The notes beneath the pieces were generated by a model. That model ran no database searches. It had not been told where the DNA came from and saw only the letters and a list, made by a program, of their open reading frames with translations. A stretch of 64,000 bases of DNA, from the NCBI GenBank assembly GCA_900539595.1, contig UQCQ01000008.1, positions 1 to 64,000 of the forward strand. Reading direction: 5' to 3'. This stretch comes from an uncultured Mollicutes bacterium. GTDB taxonomy: Bacteria; Bacillota_I; Bacilli_A; RFN20; CAG-826. Shown piece after piece: positions 15,864 to 23,198 of this stretch (position 1 is its first letter; each line of letters opens with the position of its first letter). Both the position numbers and the translations under genes were made by a program.

Positions 15864-16012
15864 ATTAGGATAAAGCCATCAAGGGAGAAATCCTTTGAAT
15901 AGACCGTAACGAAGGGGACACCTATCGGATCCATCAACGGGTCATGAATAGTGTGCGGGGAAGAAATCGGGCTCCCACCATTATGGCGGGGATGTACCTC
16001 GCTTTTTATTTT
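15864..16012 (+). ncRNA. DUF3800-associated structured RNA, copy 1
   Basis: The element opens with an 8-bp stem TCAAGGGA/TCCTTTGA closed by a GAAA loop (15879-15898), then the conserved block AGACCGTAACGAAGGGGACACCTAT. A short hairpin (GATCC/GGGTC) and the conserved GTGCGGGG...CGGGCTCCCACC block follow. A terminator hairpin GCGGGG/CCTCGC (15986-16002) with a T-rich tail ends it. It stands directly upstream of a DUF3800 gene, four bases before its ATG. RNA motifs associated with DUF3800 genes have been described by comparative genomics and are thought to be cis elements; I recognise the association, not the exact motif class. Two more copies follow at 16749 and 16960. Confidence 0.75.
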
Positions 16013-16016
16013 GCCA

Positions 16017-16691
16017 ATGAAAGAATTATCGATATTTGTAGACGAATCTGGAGATTTTGGGGCATACGACCATCATTGCCCCATTTATCTATTTTCATTG
16101 GTTTATCACGATCAATCTTTAGATATCTCCGCTTTAACAAAATCCTTCCAAGATGGATTAAGCCAAATCGATGCAGGCATGACTTACTTTCACGCAGGGC
16201 CATTAATTCGTCGAGAAGGCGAATATAAGGAAATGGATGTTTTTCAGCGAAGAAAAGCATTCAATAAAATGTCTTATCTCACGAAGAATCTCCCCATCAG
16301 TTACTCTGTCGTTTCCGTGGAGAAAACCCATATTTCTGGTCAAACTGAACTTTCTAACATATTGAGAAAGGCAACCGAGGCAATCCTTCTGGAAAATCTC
16401 ACGTATTTCCAAAGTTTCGACTACATTAAAATTTATTATGACAATGGACAAAAGCAACTACTCCATCTTTTGAAAACCGCATTCGCGTCTTGCTTAGGCA
16501 GTTTAAAAATTAATATCGTAAAGCCCACTGATTACATCTTGTTCCAGGTTGCCGACTTTCTTACAACCATTGAATTGACTCGTTATAAATTCCAAATGAA
16601 AACAATATCTAGCAGTGAATTGCACTTCTTCAACAATGCCCGTGAGTTTCATAGGAACTTTTATCGTGGGATACTCTCTAAACGGTTATAA
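16017..16691 (+). CDS. DUF3800 domain protein (RNase H-like fold)
   Basis: This 224-residue protein begins MKELSIFVDESGDFG, the signature of DUF3800. A second acidic motif is YYDNGQKQLL (about 145) and a third QVADFLTT (about 180), giving the acidic set expected of an RNase H-like nuclease fold. The biochemical function is unknown. The start at 16017 fits the family N-terminus; a longer frame reaching back into the RNA element would add unrelated residues. No Shine-Dalgarno sequence is present because the ATG lies four bases after the T-tract of the RNA terminator. Expression therefore needs read-through, and translation may be set by the RNA. Confidence 0.8.
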   Translation: MKELSIFVDESGDFGAYDHHCPIYLFSLVYHDQSLDISALTKSFQDGLSQIDAGMTYFHAGPLIRREGEYKEMDVFQRRKAFNKMSYLTKNLPISYSVVSVEKTHISGQTELSNILRKATEAILLENLTYFQSFDYIKIYYDNGQKQLLHLLKTAFASCLGSLKINIVKPTDYILFQVADFLTTIELTRYKFQMKTISSSELHFFNNAREFHRNFYRGILSKRL

Positions 16692-16748
16692 GACACCGTG
16701 AAGAGCTCTCAATTTCGTTTTTTTCGCTTGCCGACACCATGCTTACGC

Positions 16749-16897
16749 ATTAGGATAAAGCCATCAAGGGAGAAATCCTTTGAATAGACCGTAACGAAGG
16801 GGACACCTATCGGATCCATTCTAGGATCGTGAATAGCGTGCGGGGTAGAATTTGGGCTCCCACCTACACGGCGGGGTTGAGCCTCGCTTTTTCTTTT
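16749..16897 (+). ncRNA. DUF3800-associated structured RNA, copy 2 (orphan)
   Basis: It is nearly identical to copy 1 from ATTAGGATAAAGCC through the GAAA-capped stem and the AGACCGTAACGAAGG block. The internal hairpin differs (GATCC/GGATC) and keeps pairing. The terminator GCGGGG/CCTCGC with its T tail is at 16871-16897. It lies 57 bp after the DUF3800 gene and no gene follows on the plus strand, so it would make a free terminated transcript of about 150 bases. Confidence 0.7.
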
Positions 16898-16959
16898 GCC
16901 TAGCGACTACCGCCTAGCATTTGCCCTTGTCCAAAGCCTCCACTTCTTCTATGATGATG

Positions 16960-17099
16960 GAGCCAAAGGAAGCAATTCATTTGGCTAGACCGTAACGAAG
17001 GGGACACCTATCCGGTTTCATTTATGGACTGAGGTAGAGTGCGGGGAAGAAGTCGGGCTCCCACCTATACGGCGGGGAAATACCTCGCTTTTTATTTTA
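16960..17099 (+). ncRNA. DUF3800-associated structured RNA, copy 3 (orphan)
   Basis: The first stem has a different sequence, AGCCAAA/TTTGGCT (16961-16985), but the same position as in the other copies, so pairing is conserved while sequence is not. The TAGACCGTAACGAAGGGGACACCTATC block, the GTGCGGGG and CGGGCTCCCACC blocks and the terminator GCGGGG/CCTCGC (17072-17088) plus T tail are all kept. No open gene follows on this strand; the fructokinase gene is convergent. Confidence 0.7.
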
Positions 17100-17103
17100 C
17101 CTC

Positions 17104-17128
17104 AGAAAAAACGGGGGATGACCGTCCC
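17104..17128 (-). terminator. Probable terminator of the fructokinase gene
   Basis: On the minus strand ACGG and CCGT flank TCATCCC and are followed by TTTTTT. It lies 20 bp after the fructokinase stop and points away from the RNA copy 3 terminator. Confidence 0.5.
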
Positions 17129-17147
17129 TGTCTATTCCGTTTTATTC

Positions 17148-18071
17148 CTAGTTATGGAACCAACCCGATTCTTGGATTTTTGCTTCTACTTCTTTTAAGT
17201 TTGGTAGGCCATCAATGGCTCCAAAGGACGTTGTATTTAACGCTGCGGCAATATTAGAAAAATAGAGCATCCTTTCAATCTCTTCTTTCTTTAAGGCGCG
17301 GATATCCTTCCCATCATATTGAGAAAGGAAGGCTCCTAAAAAGGCATCCCCTGCTCCGGTCGTATCTACTGGATGCACCTGAATCGAAGGGGCGTAGTAG
17401 CCCCTCCCTTGATAAAGGAGTTTCGAACCTTCTTTTCCTAAAGTAATCAGCACGATTTTATTGGGGAAAGAAGAGACATAATCTTCCCCGAATAAGGCGA
17501 CTTCATCTTCCGAGAATTTAAGAATATCTCCAAGAGGAAGAAATCCGCGATAGATACGGATTGCTTCTTCTTGAGAAGCATAGAGGTCTTCCCGGTAATT
17601 GACATCCATTGAAACGACTTGGCGTCTTTTTTTAGCGGAAGCAATCGCCTGAGATAAGAATTCCCTTCCTCGGGAACTCGCTAGCATCAAGGTTCCAAAA
17701 TGCAGGATTGAGGCGGATTCAAAAGCAGGATTTAAAGGGGTAACCAAGCAATCATCCGCGGTGTGTTTCCGGTAGAAGCAAAAAGAACGTTCTCCGTTCT
17801 CTTCATGCTGGACCAAGGCTAGAGTCGTGTTATGGTCGTTATCTACTTGAATATAAGAAGGATCCAATCCCTGTTTTTTTGCCTCTTCTAAGAGAAAGCT
17901 CCCCATCTTGTCGTTACCGACGCATCCATAAAACAAAACGTCAGCCCCGAGTTTACGGGCGGCGACCGCTAGATTAAAGGGAGCCCCTCCCGCGTAACAG
18001 GTGTAGGTTCTTTCCCCGTTGACGTTCTCCCCAATCATATCGACGAGGATTTCTCCGATCACTCCAATCAT
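17148..18071 (-). CDS. Fructokinase-like PfkB sugar kinase
   Basis: This 307-residue ribokinase-family enzyme phosphorylates a sugar with ATP, most likely fructose to fructose 6-phosphate. The N-terminal motif GGAPFNLAVAARKLG (about 28-42) and the C-terminal DTTGAGDAFLGAFLS motif with catalytic Asp (about 240-254) are both intact, and length is typical. It has no neighbours of sugar transport and stands alone in an accessory region; its own promoter region (18072-18254) contains a 10-bp hairpin. Substrate specificity within the family cannot be fixed from sequence alone. Confidence 0.85.
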   Translation of the reverse strand: MIGVIGEILVDMIGENVNGERTYTCYAGGAPFNLAVAARKLGADVLFYGCVGNDKMGSFLLEEAKKQGLDPSYIQVDNDHNTTLALVQHEENGERSFCFYRKHTADDCLVTPLNPAFESASILHFGTLMLASSRGREFLSQAIASAKKRRQVVSMDVNYREDLYASQEEAIRIYRGFLPLGDILKFSEDEVALFGEDYVSSFPNKIVLITLGKEGSKLLYQGRGYYAPSIQVHPVDTTGAGDAFLGAFLSQYDGKDIRALKKEEIERMLYFSNIAAALNTTSFGAIDGLPNLKEVEAKIQESGWFHN

Positions 18072-18172
18072 AGGCGTTCTCCTTGGGGATCATTATAAAG
18101 AAAACAAAATCAACGAGACAGGTAGACGAACTTAAGGCAGCCCGACAAAGAGTTCTAAAATCTTCAAACTCC

Positions 18173-18205
18173 GTTGCAAGCTCAAAATTATTTCGAGTTT
18201 GCAAC
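18173..18205. terminator. Inverted repeat between DUF4143 and fructokinase genes
   Basis: GTTGCAAGCTC and GAGTTTGCAAC pair over ten of eleven positions around an 11-base loop. It can serve as the terminator of the DUF4143 gene or as an operator in front of the fructokinase gene. Confidence 0.45.
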
Positions 18206-18254
18206 GCACTTTTGATATTTTTGGTTGATAAAAAGCTTAGGAGGTCAATCTAGT

Positions 18255-19601
18255 CTATTTCCAGTTGAAGGTAGAAAGGAACTCCTTGATTAAGAAGGCG
18301 CAGAAATGGGGGAAGGTAAGGATATTGGAGTCATAACCAATATTCGCATTGGCGATCTTAATCCCAAATTTAATTTCCTCATAGGAATCGCTTTGAATTA
18401 AGGTAGACAAGGCCTTTGAACGGTTGTTGCCTGCTTTCACCTCGATGGGAACCAAATAGTCTTGGCGACGGACGAAGAATTCTTCTTGAAGAGAGGAGTT
18501 CTTCTTCTTGTAATAGCAAAGGTCGTACCCAGATTTCACCAGAGCTTCCGCGACGATGCTTTCAAAGAAACCGCCTTTATAGACATCGAAATTCTTATTT
18601 TGGCGAAAATCCATTTGGGCATCGTCGTCTAGTTGAGATAATAGCAATCCGCTGTCCGCGTAATAAAGAACGCAGGAATCATCGTTGACGTTGCCTTTTA
18701 AGGGCAAATGAGGGGTTAGAAGCGCGCGGCAAATAGAAACGATGCCCGCATCTTCCAGCCATTCAAAACAGCCGCGATAATCTTTGAATCGAGCGCCAGG
18801 ACGTACTTTCGAAATCTGGAATTTTTTGTTCTCTTTCGCTAGCTGCGAGGGGACGGAACGAAATACGTTCTCGATCCGCCCTTTATCTAGTCCCACAGCG
18901 TATTTACGAATATCCCCTTCATAGCCAAGAACGATTTGGCGTTGAATCTCCAAGGTATTTTCGAACGTTTTTTTAGTAACAAAATCATAGACCGCTTCTG
19001 GCATTCCCCCAACAATGCAATAATCCAAGAACAAATCATTATAAATTTTTAGCACGCTTGGGCTAAAAGCTCGAAATGCCTTCATGTGGGACAAGATGTC
19101 CTCTTTGATCGAGTCTCCATACCCCAGAGCCCACAAAAATTCTTCGAAGTCCAAGGATCGCATTTCCACTTCGGTTTTATAGCCAACGCTGATGCTAGAA
19201 ATCTCTTGATAATGGATTCCAAGCAAGGACCCACTGCAAATGACATCAAACCGTCCATCTTGAGCAAAAAATTTTAAGCTCGTCGTCACATCGGGGAATT
19301 CTTGCACCTCATCGAAGAAAATAAGGGTTTTATGAGGGATGAATTTAACGCCCGCCCGAATCCGGGAGATATTTTGAATCACCGCTTCTGGAGAATATCC
19401 ATTTTCCACAATTTGTTTAAACGTGGGTTCTTCTGCAAAGTTGATTTCAGCAACGCTTTCGTAATTCTTGTTGGCAAATTGCTGGATGGACTTTGTTTTT
19501 CCAACTTGTCTCGCCCCTTTAATAATCAAAGGCTTATGGCCTGGATTGGCTTTCCAATCAAGCAAATACTTGTCAATCTTACGTCTTAAATACTCTTCCA
19601 T
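18255..19601 (-). CDS. AAA+ ATPase of the DUF4143 family (second, divergent)
   Basis: This 448-residue protein has Walker A GARQVGKTKSI (about 29-39), Walker B LIFFDEVQEF (about 92-101), a winged-helix middle part and a C-terminal DUF4143 region with a nuclease-like PIEVKAG motif (about 395). It belongs to a different subfamily from the ATPase at 5928 (longer N-terminal region and a distinct sensor region). GGAGG lies 16 bases before the ATG. Three phased repeats upstream (19661-19750) parallel the repeats around the other family member. Confidence 0.88.
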   Translation of the reverse strand: MEEYLRRKIDKYLLDWKANPGHKPLIIKGARQVGKTKSIQQFANKNYESVAEINFAEEPTFKQIVENGYSPEAVIQNISRIRAGVKFIPHKTLIFFDEVQEFPDVTTSLKFFAQDGRFDVICSGSLLGIHYQEISSISVGYKTEVEMRSLDFEEFLWALGYGDSIKEDILSHMKAFRAFSPSVLKIYNDLFLDYCIVGGMPEAVYDFVTKKTFENTLEIQRQIVLGYEGDIRKYAVGLDKGRIENVFRSVPSQLAKENKKFQISKVRPGARFKDYRGCFEWLEDAGIVSICRALLTPHLPLKGNVNDDSCVLYYADSGLLLSQLDDDAQMDFRQNKNFDVYKGGFFESIVAEALVKSGYDLCYYKKKNSSLQEEFFVRRQDYLVPIEVKAGNNRSKALSTLIQSDSYEEIKFGIKIANANIGYDSNILTFPHFCAFLIKEFLSTFNWK

Positions 19602-19660
19602 TGACCAAAATTCCTCCGTTTAGAGTCATTATATATACAAAACATCGATATTATCTAGTG

Positions 19661-19750
19661 TTTATGCAAAAAATGAGGATATTATCAATCAATACTTACA
19701 AAAAAATGATGATATCAATTTGAAGTATTTACAAAAAAATGAGGATAACT
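19661..19750. repeat. Three phased A-rich repeats upstream of DUF4143 gene
   Basis: Units TTATGCAAAAAATGAGGATA, CTTACAAAAAAATGATGATA and TTTACAAAAAAATGAGGATA begin at about 19661, 19695 and 19728, i.e. at 33-34 bp spacing (about three helical turns). The spacing suggests cooperative binding of a regulator on one face of the DNA. Confidence 0.6.
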
Positions 19751-19865
19751 ATAGTTTTTAAACAGTTGTTTATTTTTATTTTTTGGGTTTTTAGGAGAAA
19801 TGAAACTTTGTCAATATAACAAAGAAAGACCTCCAACCGTCGTTTCAAGGAAAGATAGAAAGTAA

Positions 19866-19893
19866 AATTGTTCAGTGCTAGTGAACAATTTTT
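19866..19893. terminator. Bidirectional hairpin after AbiEi-like gene
   Basis: AAATTGTTCA and TGAACAATTT pair perfectly (10 bp) around GTGCTAG, with T-runs on the 3' side of both strands. It is the likely terminator of the AbiEi-like gene. The rest of 19751-19960 shows nothing further. Confidence 0.7.
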
Positions 19894-19960
19894 CTAGAAA
19901 CACGGAAACGTTTGCTCTATTGAATTTGCGGAAAGGCTCTCTTTTGTTTTAAAAGCACCC

Positions 19961-20575
19961 TCATTCATTTTCATTCATAACTAGTTCCATGATTTCGAAA
20001 ACCGCCTTTTCTATCTTCATGGCTTTCGCATATCGAAATAGTTTCCTTTGGTTTGTATGTCCCGCTGCATACGCTTTTATTGCTTTCACAAAGGTTTCTC
20101 CGTCATATCGGTCCCGATACTTGATAAGATCGCAGATTGTTCTTTCTTTGTCATAAGCCTTGACCCGATTCCCAAACATCGTTGAAACTTCTTCTATTCC
20201 CAGGGAATAAATCTCTTCCTTGGAAATGTTTTGGATGACCAAAAGGGGGAGGGGCTTCCTAAAGGGGTGATAGCCTTGCGGTCCGGTAACATAAATGCTT
20301 TCGGGAATTTTGTCCATTAGATGGTGGAGATAAAGAGCACTCATGCTAGAGAAGATGTATTGAGGGTAACGAGTTTGAAGAAGCCAATAATCATCCACGG
20401 CAAAATCAGGGGAAGCATAAAACCCCGGGGCGATTTTCTTCAAGTCCTTCTTTTTAACGAAAGAAGAAAGAAACCAAGAGGGTATCTTTCTTTCATCCAT
20501 CTCCCTGCGAGTAATGAATCCTTGATTCCCTTGGTAGATTTCCTCGATGATTTGGTCGTTCGTCATTTCTTCCAT
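19961..20575 (-). CDS. AbiEi-like antitoxin / transcriptional regulator
   Basis: This 204-residue protein has the AbiEi-type layout: an N-terminal winged helix (residues 1-50, with FITRREMDERKIPSWFLSSF) followed by GFYAS and QTRYPQYIFSSMSALYLHHL. A C-terminal part has ERTICDLIKY and QRKLFRYAKAM. AbiEi proteins are type IV antitoxins that repress their own promoter and oppose an AbiEii nucleotidyltransferase. No AbiEii gene lies next to it, so it is an orphan. No strong ribosome site is visible and a TAGAAT hexamer lies nine bases before the ATG, hinting at a leaderless or nearly leaderless mRNA. A GTG two codons upstream is an alternative start. Confidence 0.75.
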   Translation of the reverse strand: MEEMTNDQIIEEIYQGNQGFITRREMDERKIPSWFLSSFVKKKDLKKIAPGFYASPDFAVDDYWLLQTRYPQYIFSSMSALYLHHLMDKIPESIYVTGPQGYHPFRKPLPLLVIQNISKEEIYSLGIEEVSTMFGNRVKAYDKERTICDLIKYRDRYDGETFVKAIKAYAAGHTNQRKLFRYAKAMKIEKAVFEIMELVMNENE

Positions 20576-20728
20576 TTGCACATTATTCTATATTTTTTTA
20601 CTGTGTATTTGGAAGTTTAGAGAGATTGTGTTTCTTTTACATCACGGATGATAAAGGGGATCCTTTCCATTTAAAAACACCCCATATCATCGATATTTTT
20701 CATTTCCCATTGCGGATAATTTTCGTTT

Positions 20729-20780
20729 TCGGTGCCAAAAATGGCACTGAAATGGCACCGATTGGCACCGATGGCACCGA
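20729..20780. repeat. GGCACCGA short repeats
   Basis: One TCGGTGCCA followed by four direct copies of TGGCACYGA, two of them fused as TGGCACCGATTGGCACCGATGGCACCGA. The first two units form an 11-bp hairpin around AAAA. Confidence 0.6.
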
Positions 20781-20831
20781 AAAACGGTTAGGTACAAGAA
20801 AGGTTCGTTTCGGGCAAGGATGGAGCCATCT

Positions 20832-20876
20832 TTAGCAGGCGCATTCATGTTTCAGCAAATCCTCCATCGAGCCCGT
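20832..20876 (-). pseudogene. Remnant of an XRE regulator C-terminus
   Basis: Translated on the minus strand this gives TGSMEDLLKHE followed by a stop three codons later, closely matching the SMEDLLEH end of the intact XRE regulator at 21984-22625. Only the last dozen codons survive. Confidence 0.5.
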
Positions 20877-21204
20877 TGAAAATTAGCGTTGGAATTTCAA
20901 TGTTTTTTAGAAAATTCCAACGCTATTTGGATGGTTGTGCGAGCGAAAAATGGACCATAGGTAGGAGGCTGATTCGACTTTTATACCCAACCGAATTATG
21001 GCAAATGGTTGGGTGTAAAGTTGGGAATAAAACCGGTGCCAGGATGGAAACCAGCGAAAGTGAAACGTATTGGGGGTCAGAAAGAGTCCGGATACAGTTG
21101 TGGATCAGCTCTATGATTCCGGAGATAAGCACCACTACTTTTCCAAAACATCGAGTATCTCAAGGCCGTTGGATGCATCGATAAACCCTTTGTCAAAACT
21201 CTTT

Positions 21205-21879
21205 TTATCTATCATCTTCAACAATCTCCAAAATTTCAGTTGGAATGTATCGGCGGATCCGTTCCAAGACCAAATCACGCTTTCCCTTACGGCTTGCATA
21301 GGCAAATAAGGTCCGATAATTGATCACGTATCTCGAACACAAGGTATCTAGGGCGTATTCGATATCGATACCGGAATAGAAAGAATAAAGGTCTTCGTCA
21401 CAAAGCAAATCAACGACTAGCTTTTCGATGCTCATCCTCCCATTAGGATCTAAGGGGCCGCGTTTGAATAATTCGATTACATAGATGGCCCCAGGCCTCC
21501 AATAATTCAATTTGTCTTCTTGGTTTGGCCTAAAAAGAACGACACGATTGGGAAAGATCGATTTTAGGGATTCAAAAACAGGGAATAGATATTCCTTCTC
21601 CACCTCCACGAGATAGGTAGGGGAGCTAATTTGCTGGTTGATGCAAAAATTCAAAGAAGAGGAGCAAAATACGACGTTCTTAGGAGGCAGGGGAAACGAT
21701 TTTAAAAGGGCATGGATTTGAGCCATGACCGCGTCTTCATCGAAGGCCAAAACATTGGGATGAGCTTGATAAAAGCCATATCCGTAATTGCCTAGTTTTT
21801 GCTTTTTGACGCTTCGAGATATCGCCATAGGGTACATTCCAACCCGTTGTAATTCTGAAATCGTCACCATCGTATTCAT
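21205..21879 (-). CDS. AbiEi-like winged-helix protein
   Basis: This 224-residue protein begins MNTMVTISELQRVGMYPMAI, a small winged-helix start, then has YGYGFYQAHP and a C-terminal half with MSIEKLVVDLLCD and YASRKGKRDLVLERI. The layout resembles AbiEi-type antitoxins and related DUF6577-like proteins, but the match is from memory and not certain. No toxin partner is adjacent. The start at 21879 is supported by a promoter TTGTAA-16-TATACT whose -10 ends six bases before the ATG, giving a leaderless mRNA; no ribosome site is present. A TGCCAAT/ATTGGCA inverted repeat straddles the -35, fitting autorepression. Confidence 0.6.
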   Translation of the reverse strand: MNTMVTISELQRVGMYPMAISRSVKKQKLGNYGYGFYQAHPNVLAFDEDAVMAQIHALLKSFPLPPKNVVFCSSSLNFCINQQISSPTYLVEVEKEYLFPVFESLKSIFPNRVVLFRPNQEDKLNYWRPGAIYVIELFKRGPLDPNGRMSIEKLVVDLLCDEDLYSFYSGIDIEYALDTLCSRYVINYRTLFAYASRKGKRDLVLERIRRYIPTEILEIVEDDR

Positions 21880-21885
21880 GACTAT

Positions 21886-21924
21886 AGTATATGTTATTTT
21901 TGCCAATTTACAATATTATTGGCA
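21886..21924 (-). promoter_or_regulatory. Leaderless promoter with overlapping operator
   Basis: On the minus strand TTGTAA (21908-21913) and TATACT (21886-21891) are 16 bp apart, and the expected transcription start falls on the A of the ATG at 21879. TGCCAAT (21901-21907) and ATTGGCA (21918-21924) form an inverted repeat over the -35. Confidence 0.6.
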
Positions 21925-21983
21925 TTTATAACAAATAATACCCAATGGAAAACTTAATGGGTTCGAAGGCTTTTTTGCAGGCA

Positions 21984-22625
21984 TTAATGCTCCAATAAAT
22001 CTTCCATCGAGCAGTGCAACGCCTTCGATAAATCATAAAGGGTCTCCGCATGGGCTTTATTAATATCGTTCACCCTTTGTTCATATAATTGTATCGAACG
22101 AATATTCGTATTCGAGAGCCTCGCGAGTTCGCTTTGGGACAATTGATTCGCTTTCCGATAACGCTGGAGTTTGGTTTCTTTTTGACGTTCCTTCATCTTC
22201 GCGTTAATCGCTTCGATGACTCGCGTGATATCCATTTCATGATAGAGGGGATACATCGAGATCCATTCGCTTAAGGGGACGGTGGTTAGAATATCCCTAA
22301 AACTACGCGACGACTCAAATTGATATTGGGCAAGGGTCCAGCCCGCCCAATATTCCGGAGTCCGTTCGTAACGATAGACGGGCTTAGGAAAATGAAAGTT
22401 CGGATAGGATTCTAGAATGACTACTTCTGCCAGTTCATATCCCGATTTCCCCGATATCATCCAGGGATTGCCTTTAGAAAATAAGCGACAAGCCTCCGAT
22501 TTATACCATGCAAAACCCAGCTCATCTGGATCGAAGCCACATTCATGGATCGAATAATCCACGAAATTGGCCAATGTTTTCATGGCATCACTTAGATACA
22601 ATTCGTTGTAAGCGGGGGTCGCCAT
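21984..22625 (-). CDS. XRE-family regulator with N-terminal domain
   Basis: The last 60 residues of this 213-residue protein form a helix-turn-helix of the XRE type (LQRYRKANQLSQSELARLSN, then SIQLYEQRVNDINKA and SKALHCSMEDLLEH). The first 150 residues, with FVDYSIHECGFDPDEL and FSKGNPWMISGKSGYELA, form a domain that occurs in many Firmicutes XRE proteins; its function is not known to me. An excellent GAAAGGAG precedes the ATG. It follows a small membrane-protein gene with a two-base gap, so the pair is an operon and perhaps a toxin-antitoxin-like or signalling unit. Confidence 0.75.
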   Translation of the reverse strand: MATPAYNELYLSDAMKTLANFVDYSIHECGFDPDELGFAWYKSEACRLFSKGNPWMISGKSGYELAEVVILESYPNFHFPKPVYRYERTPEYWAGWTLAQYQFESSRSFRDILTTVPLSEWISMYPLYHEMDITRVIEAINAKMKERQKETKLQRYRKANQLSQSELARLSNTNIRSIQLYEQRVNDINKAHAETLYDLSKALHCSMEDLLEH

Positions 22626-22627
22626 TT

Positions 22628-23065
22628 TTAATCTCCTTTCGTAGGATGTCCATCAGGAAGAGGTCGTTGAAATAATTCGAATGCACCTTTGCATTTTCTT
22701 TTTAGGATTATTTTGAAATCCGAATAGCTTTTGCTTGTGAAATCATAGGTAGCGCAACCACCAGATCGATTAAGCCTCAAAGTCCAAATCAGCCCAATCT
22801 GAACAGGGCGAAAATATTCCATCAATTCTTCATCCTCTTCAAACGTTTCATCCGCGTCGGCAAGCATGTTTTCTAATTCTATTGTCGTGACATTCCTTTG
22901 ATTCTTTTCCATTCGCCTAAAGAATTCGGAAAACAACTTTAGTTTTTCCTTATAAGCATCTTTTTGTTTGATTTTTCTTTTGATTAAAAGATCAACGAGC
23001 AAAAACAGAATAACGCCGCAAACAATTCTAATTACTAATTCGATTACAATTTCATCCCACTGCAT
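22628..23065 (-). CDS. Small single-pass membrane protein of unknown function
   Basis: I do not recognise this 145-residue protein. It has one membrane helix near the N-terminus (about 8-28, VIRIVCGVILFLLVDLLI), a basic stretch after it, and a cytosolic charged region (an acidic patch EEDEELMEYF near 75) with a C-terminal basic segment. AGGAGG precedes the ATG. Its stop is two bases before the XRE regulator start, so the two are co-transcribed, and the regulator may control the operon. Confidence 0.65.
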   Translation of the reverse strand: MQWDEIVIELVIRIVCGVILFLLVDLLIKRKIKQKDAYKEKLKLFSEFFRRMEKNQRNVTTIELENMLADADETFEEDEELMEYFRPVQIGLIWTLRLNRSGGCATYDFTSKSYSDFKIILKRKCKGAFELFQRPLPDGHPTKGD

Positions 23066-23159
23066 AAATACAGCCTCCTATATCCTTATTATTACATGCG
23101 TTTTTTGCAAACTATAACTTGGAGTCAAAATTTCTTAAAAATTTTTCGCCAATGTCTAG

Positions 23160-23198
23160 TTGCTATAATTAGTTTGTTGAAAAAGGGGTTAGAAATAT
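23160..23198 (+). promoter_or_regulatory. Promoter of the nuclease-like gene
   Basis: TTGCTATAAT (TATAAT at 23163-23168, with TTGC before it) is a good extended -10 region; AAAAAGGGG then lies before the ATG at 23199. No convincing -35 is seen. Confidence 0.5.

Larger units (their letters stand above)
20582..21204. other. Intergenic region with several inverted repeats
   Basis: No intact gene is seen over 620 bp. It holds GGCACCGA-type repeats (20729-20780), a remnant of an XRE regulator gene (20832-20876), a 14-bp perfect inverted repeat (20884-20897 with 20912-20925) and a 12-bp one (20981-20992 with 21007-21018). A short open frame in this stretch has no recognisable features. Confidence 0.5.

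Noticed and set aside
15951..16016. N-terminal extension of the DUF3800 gene
   Set aside because: It would translate the terminator and conserved RNA blocks; the family N-terminus starts at 16017.
20876..21184. 102-codon frame on the plus strand
   Set aside because: It runs through two perfect inverted repeats and has no ribosome site or domain.
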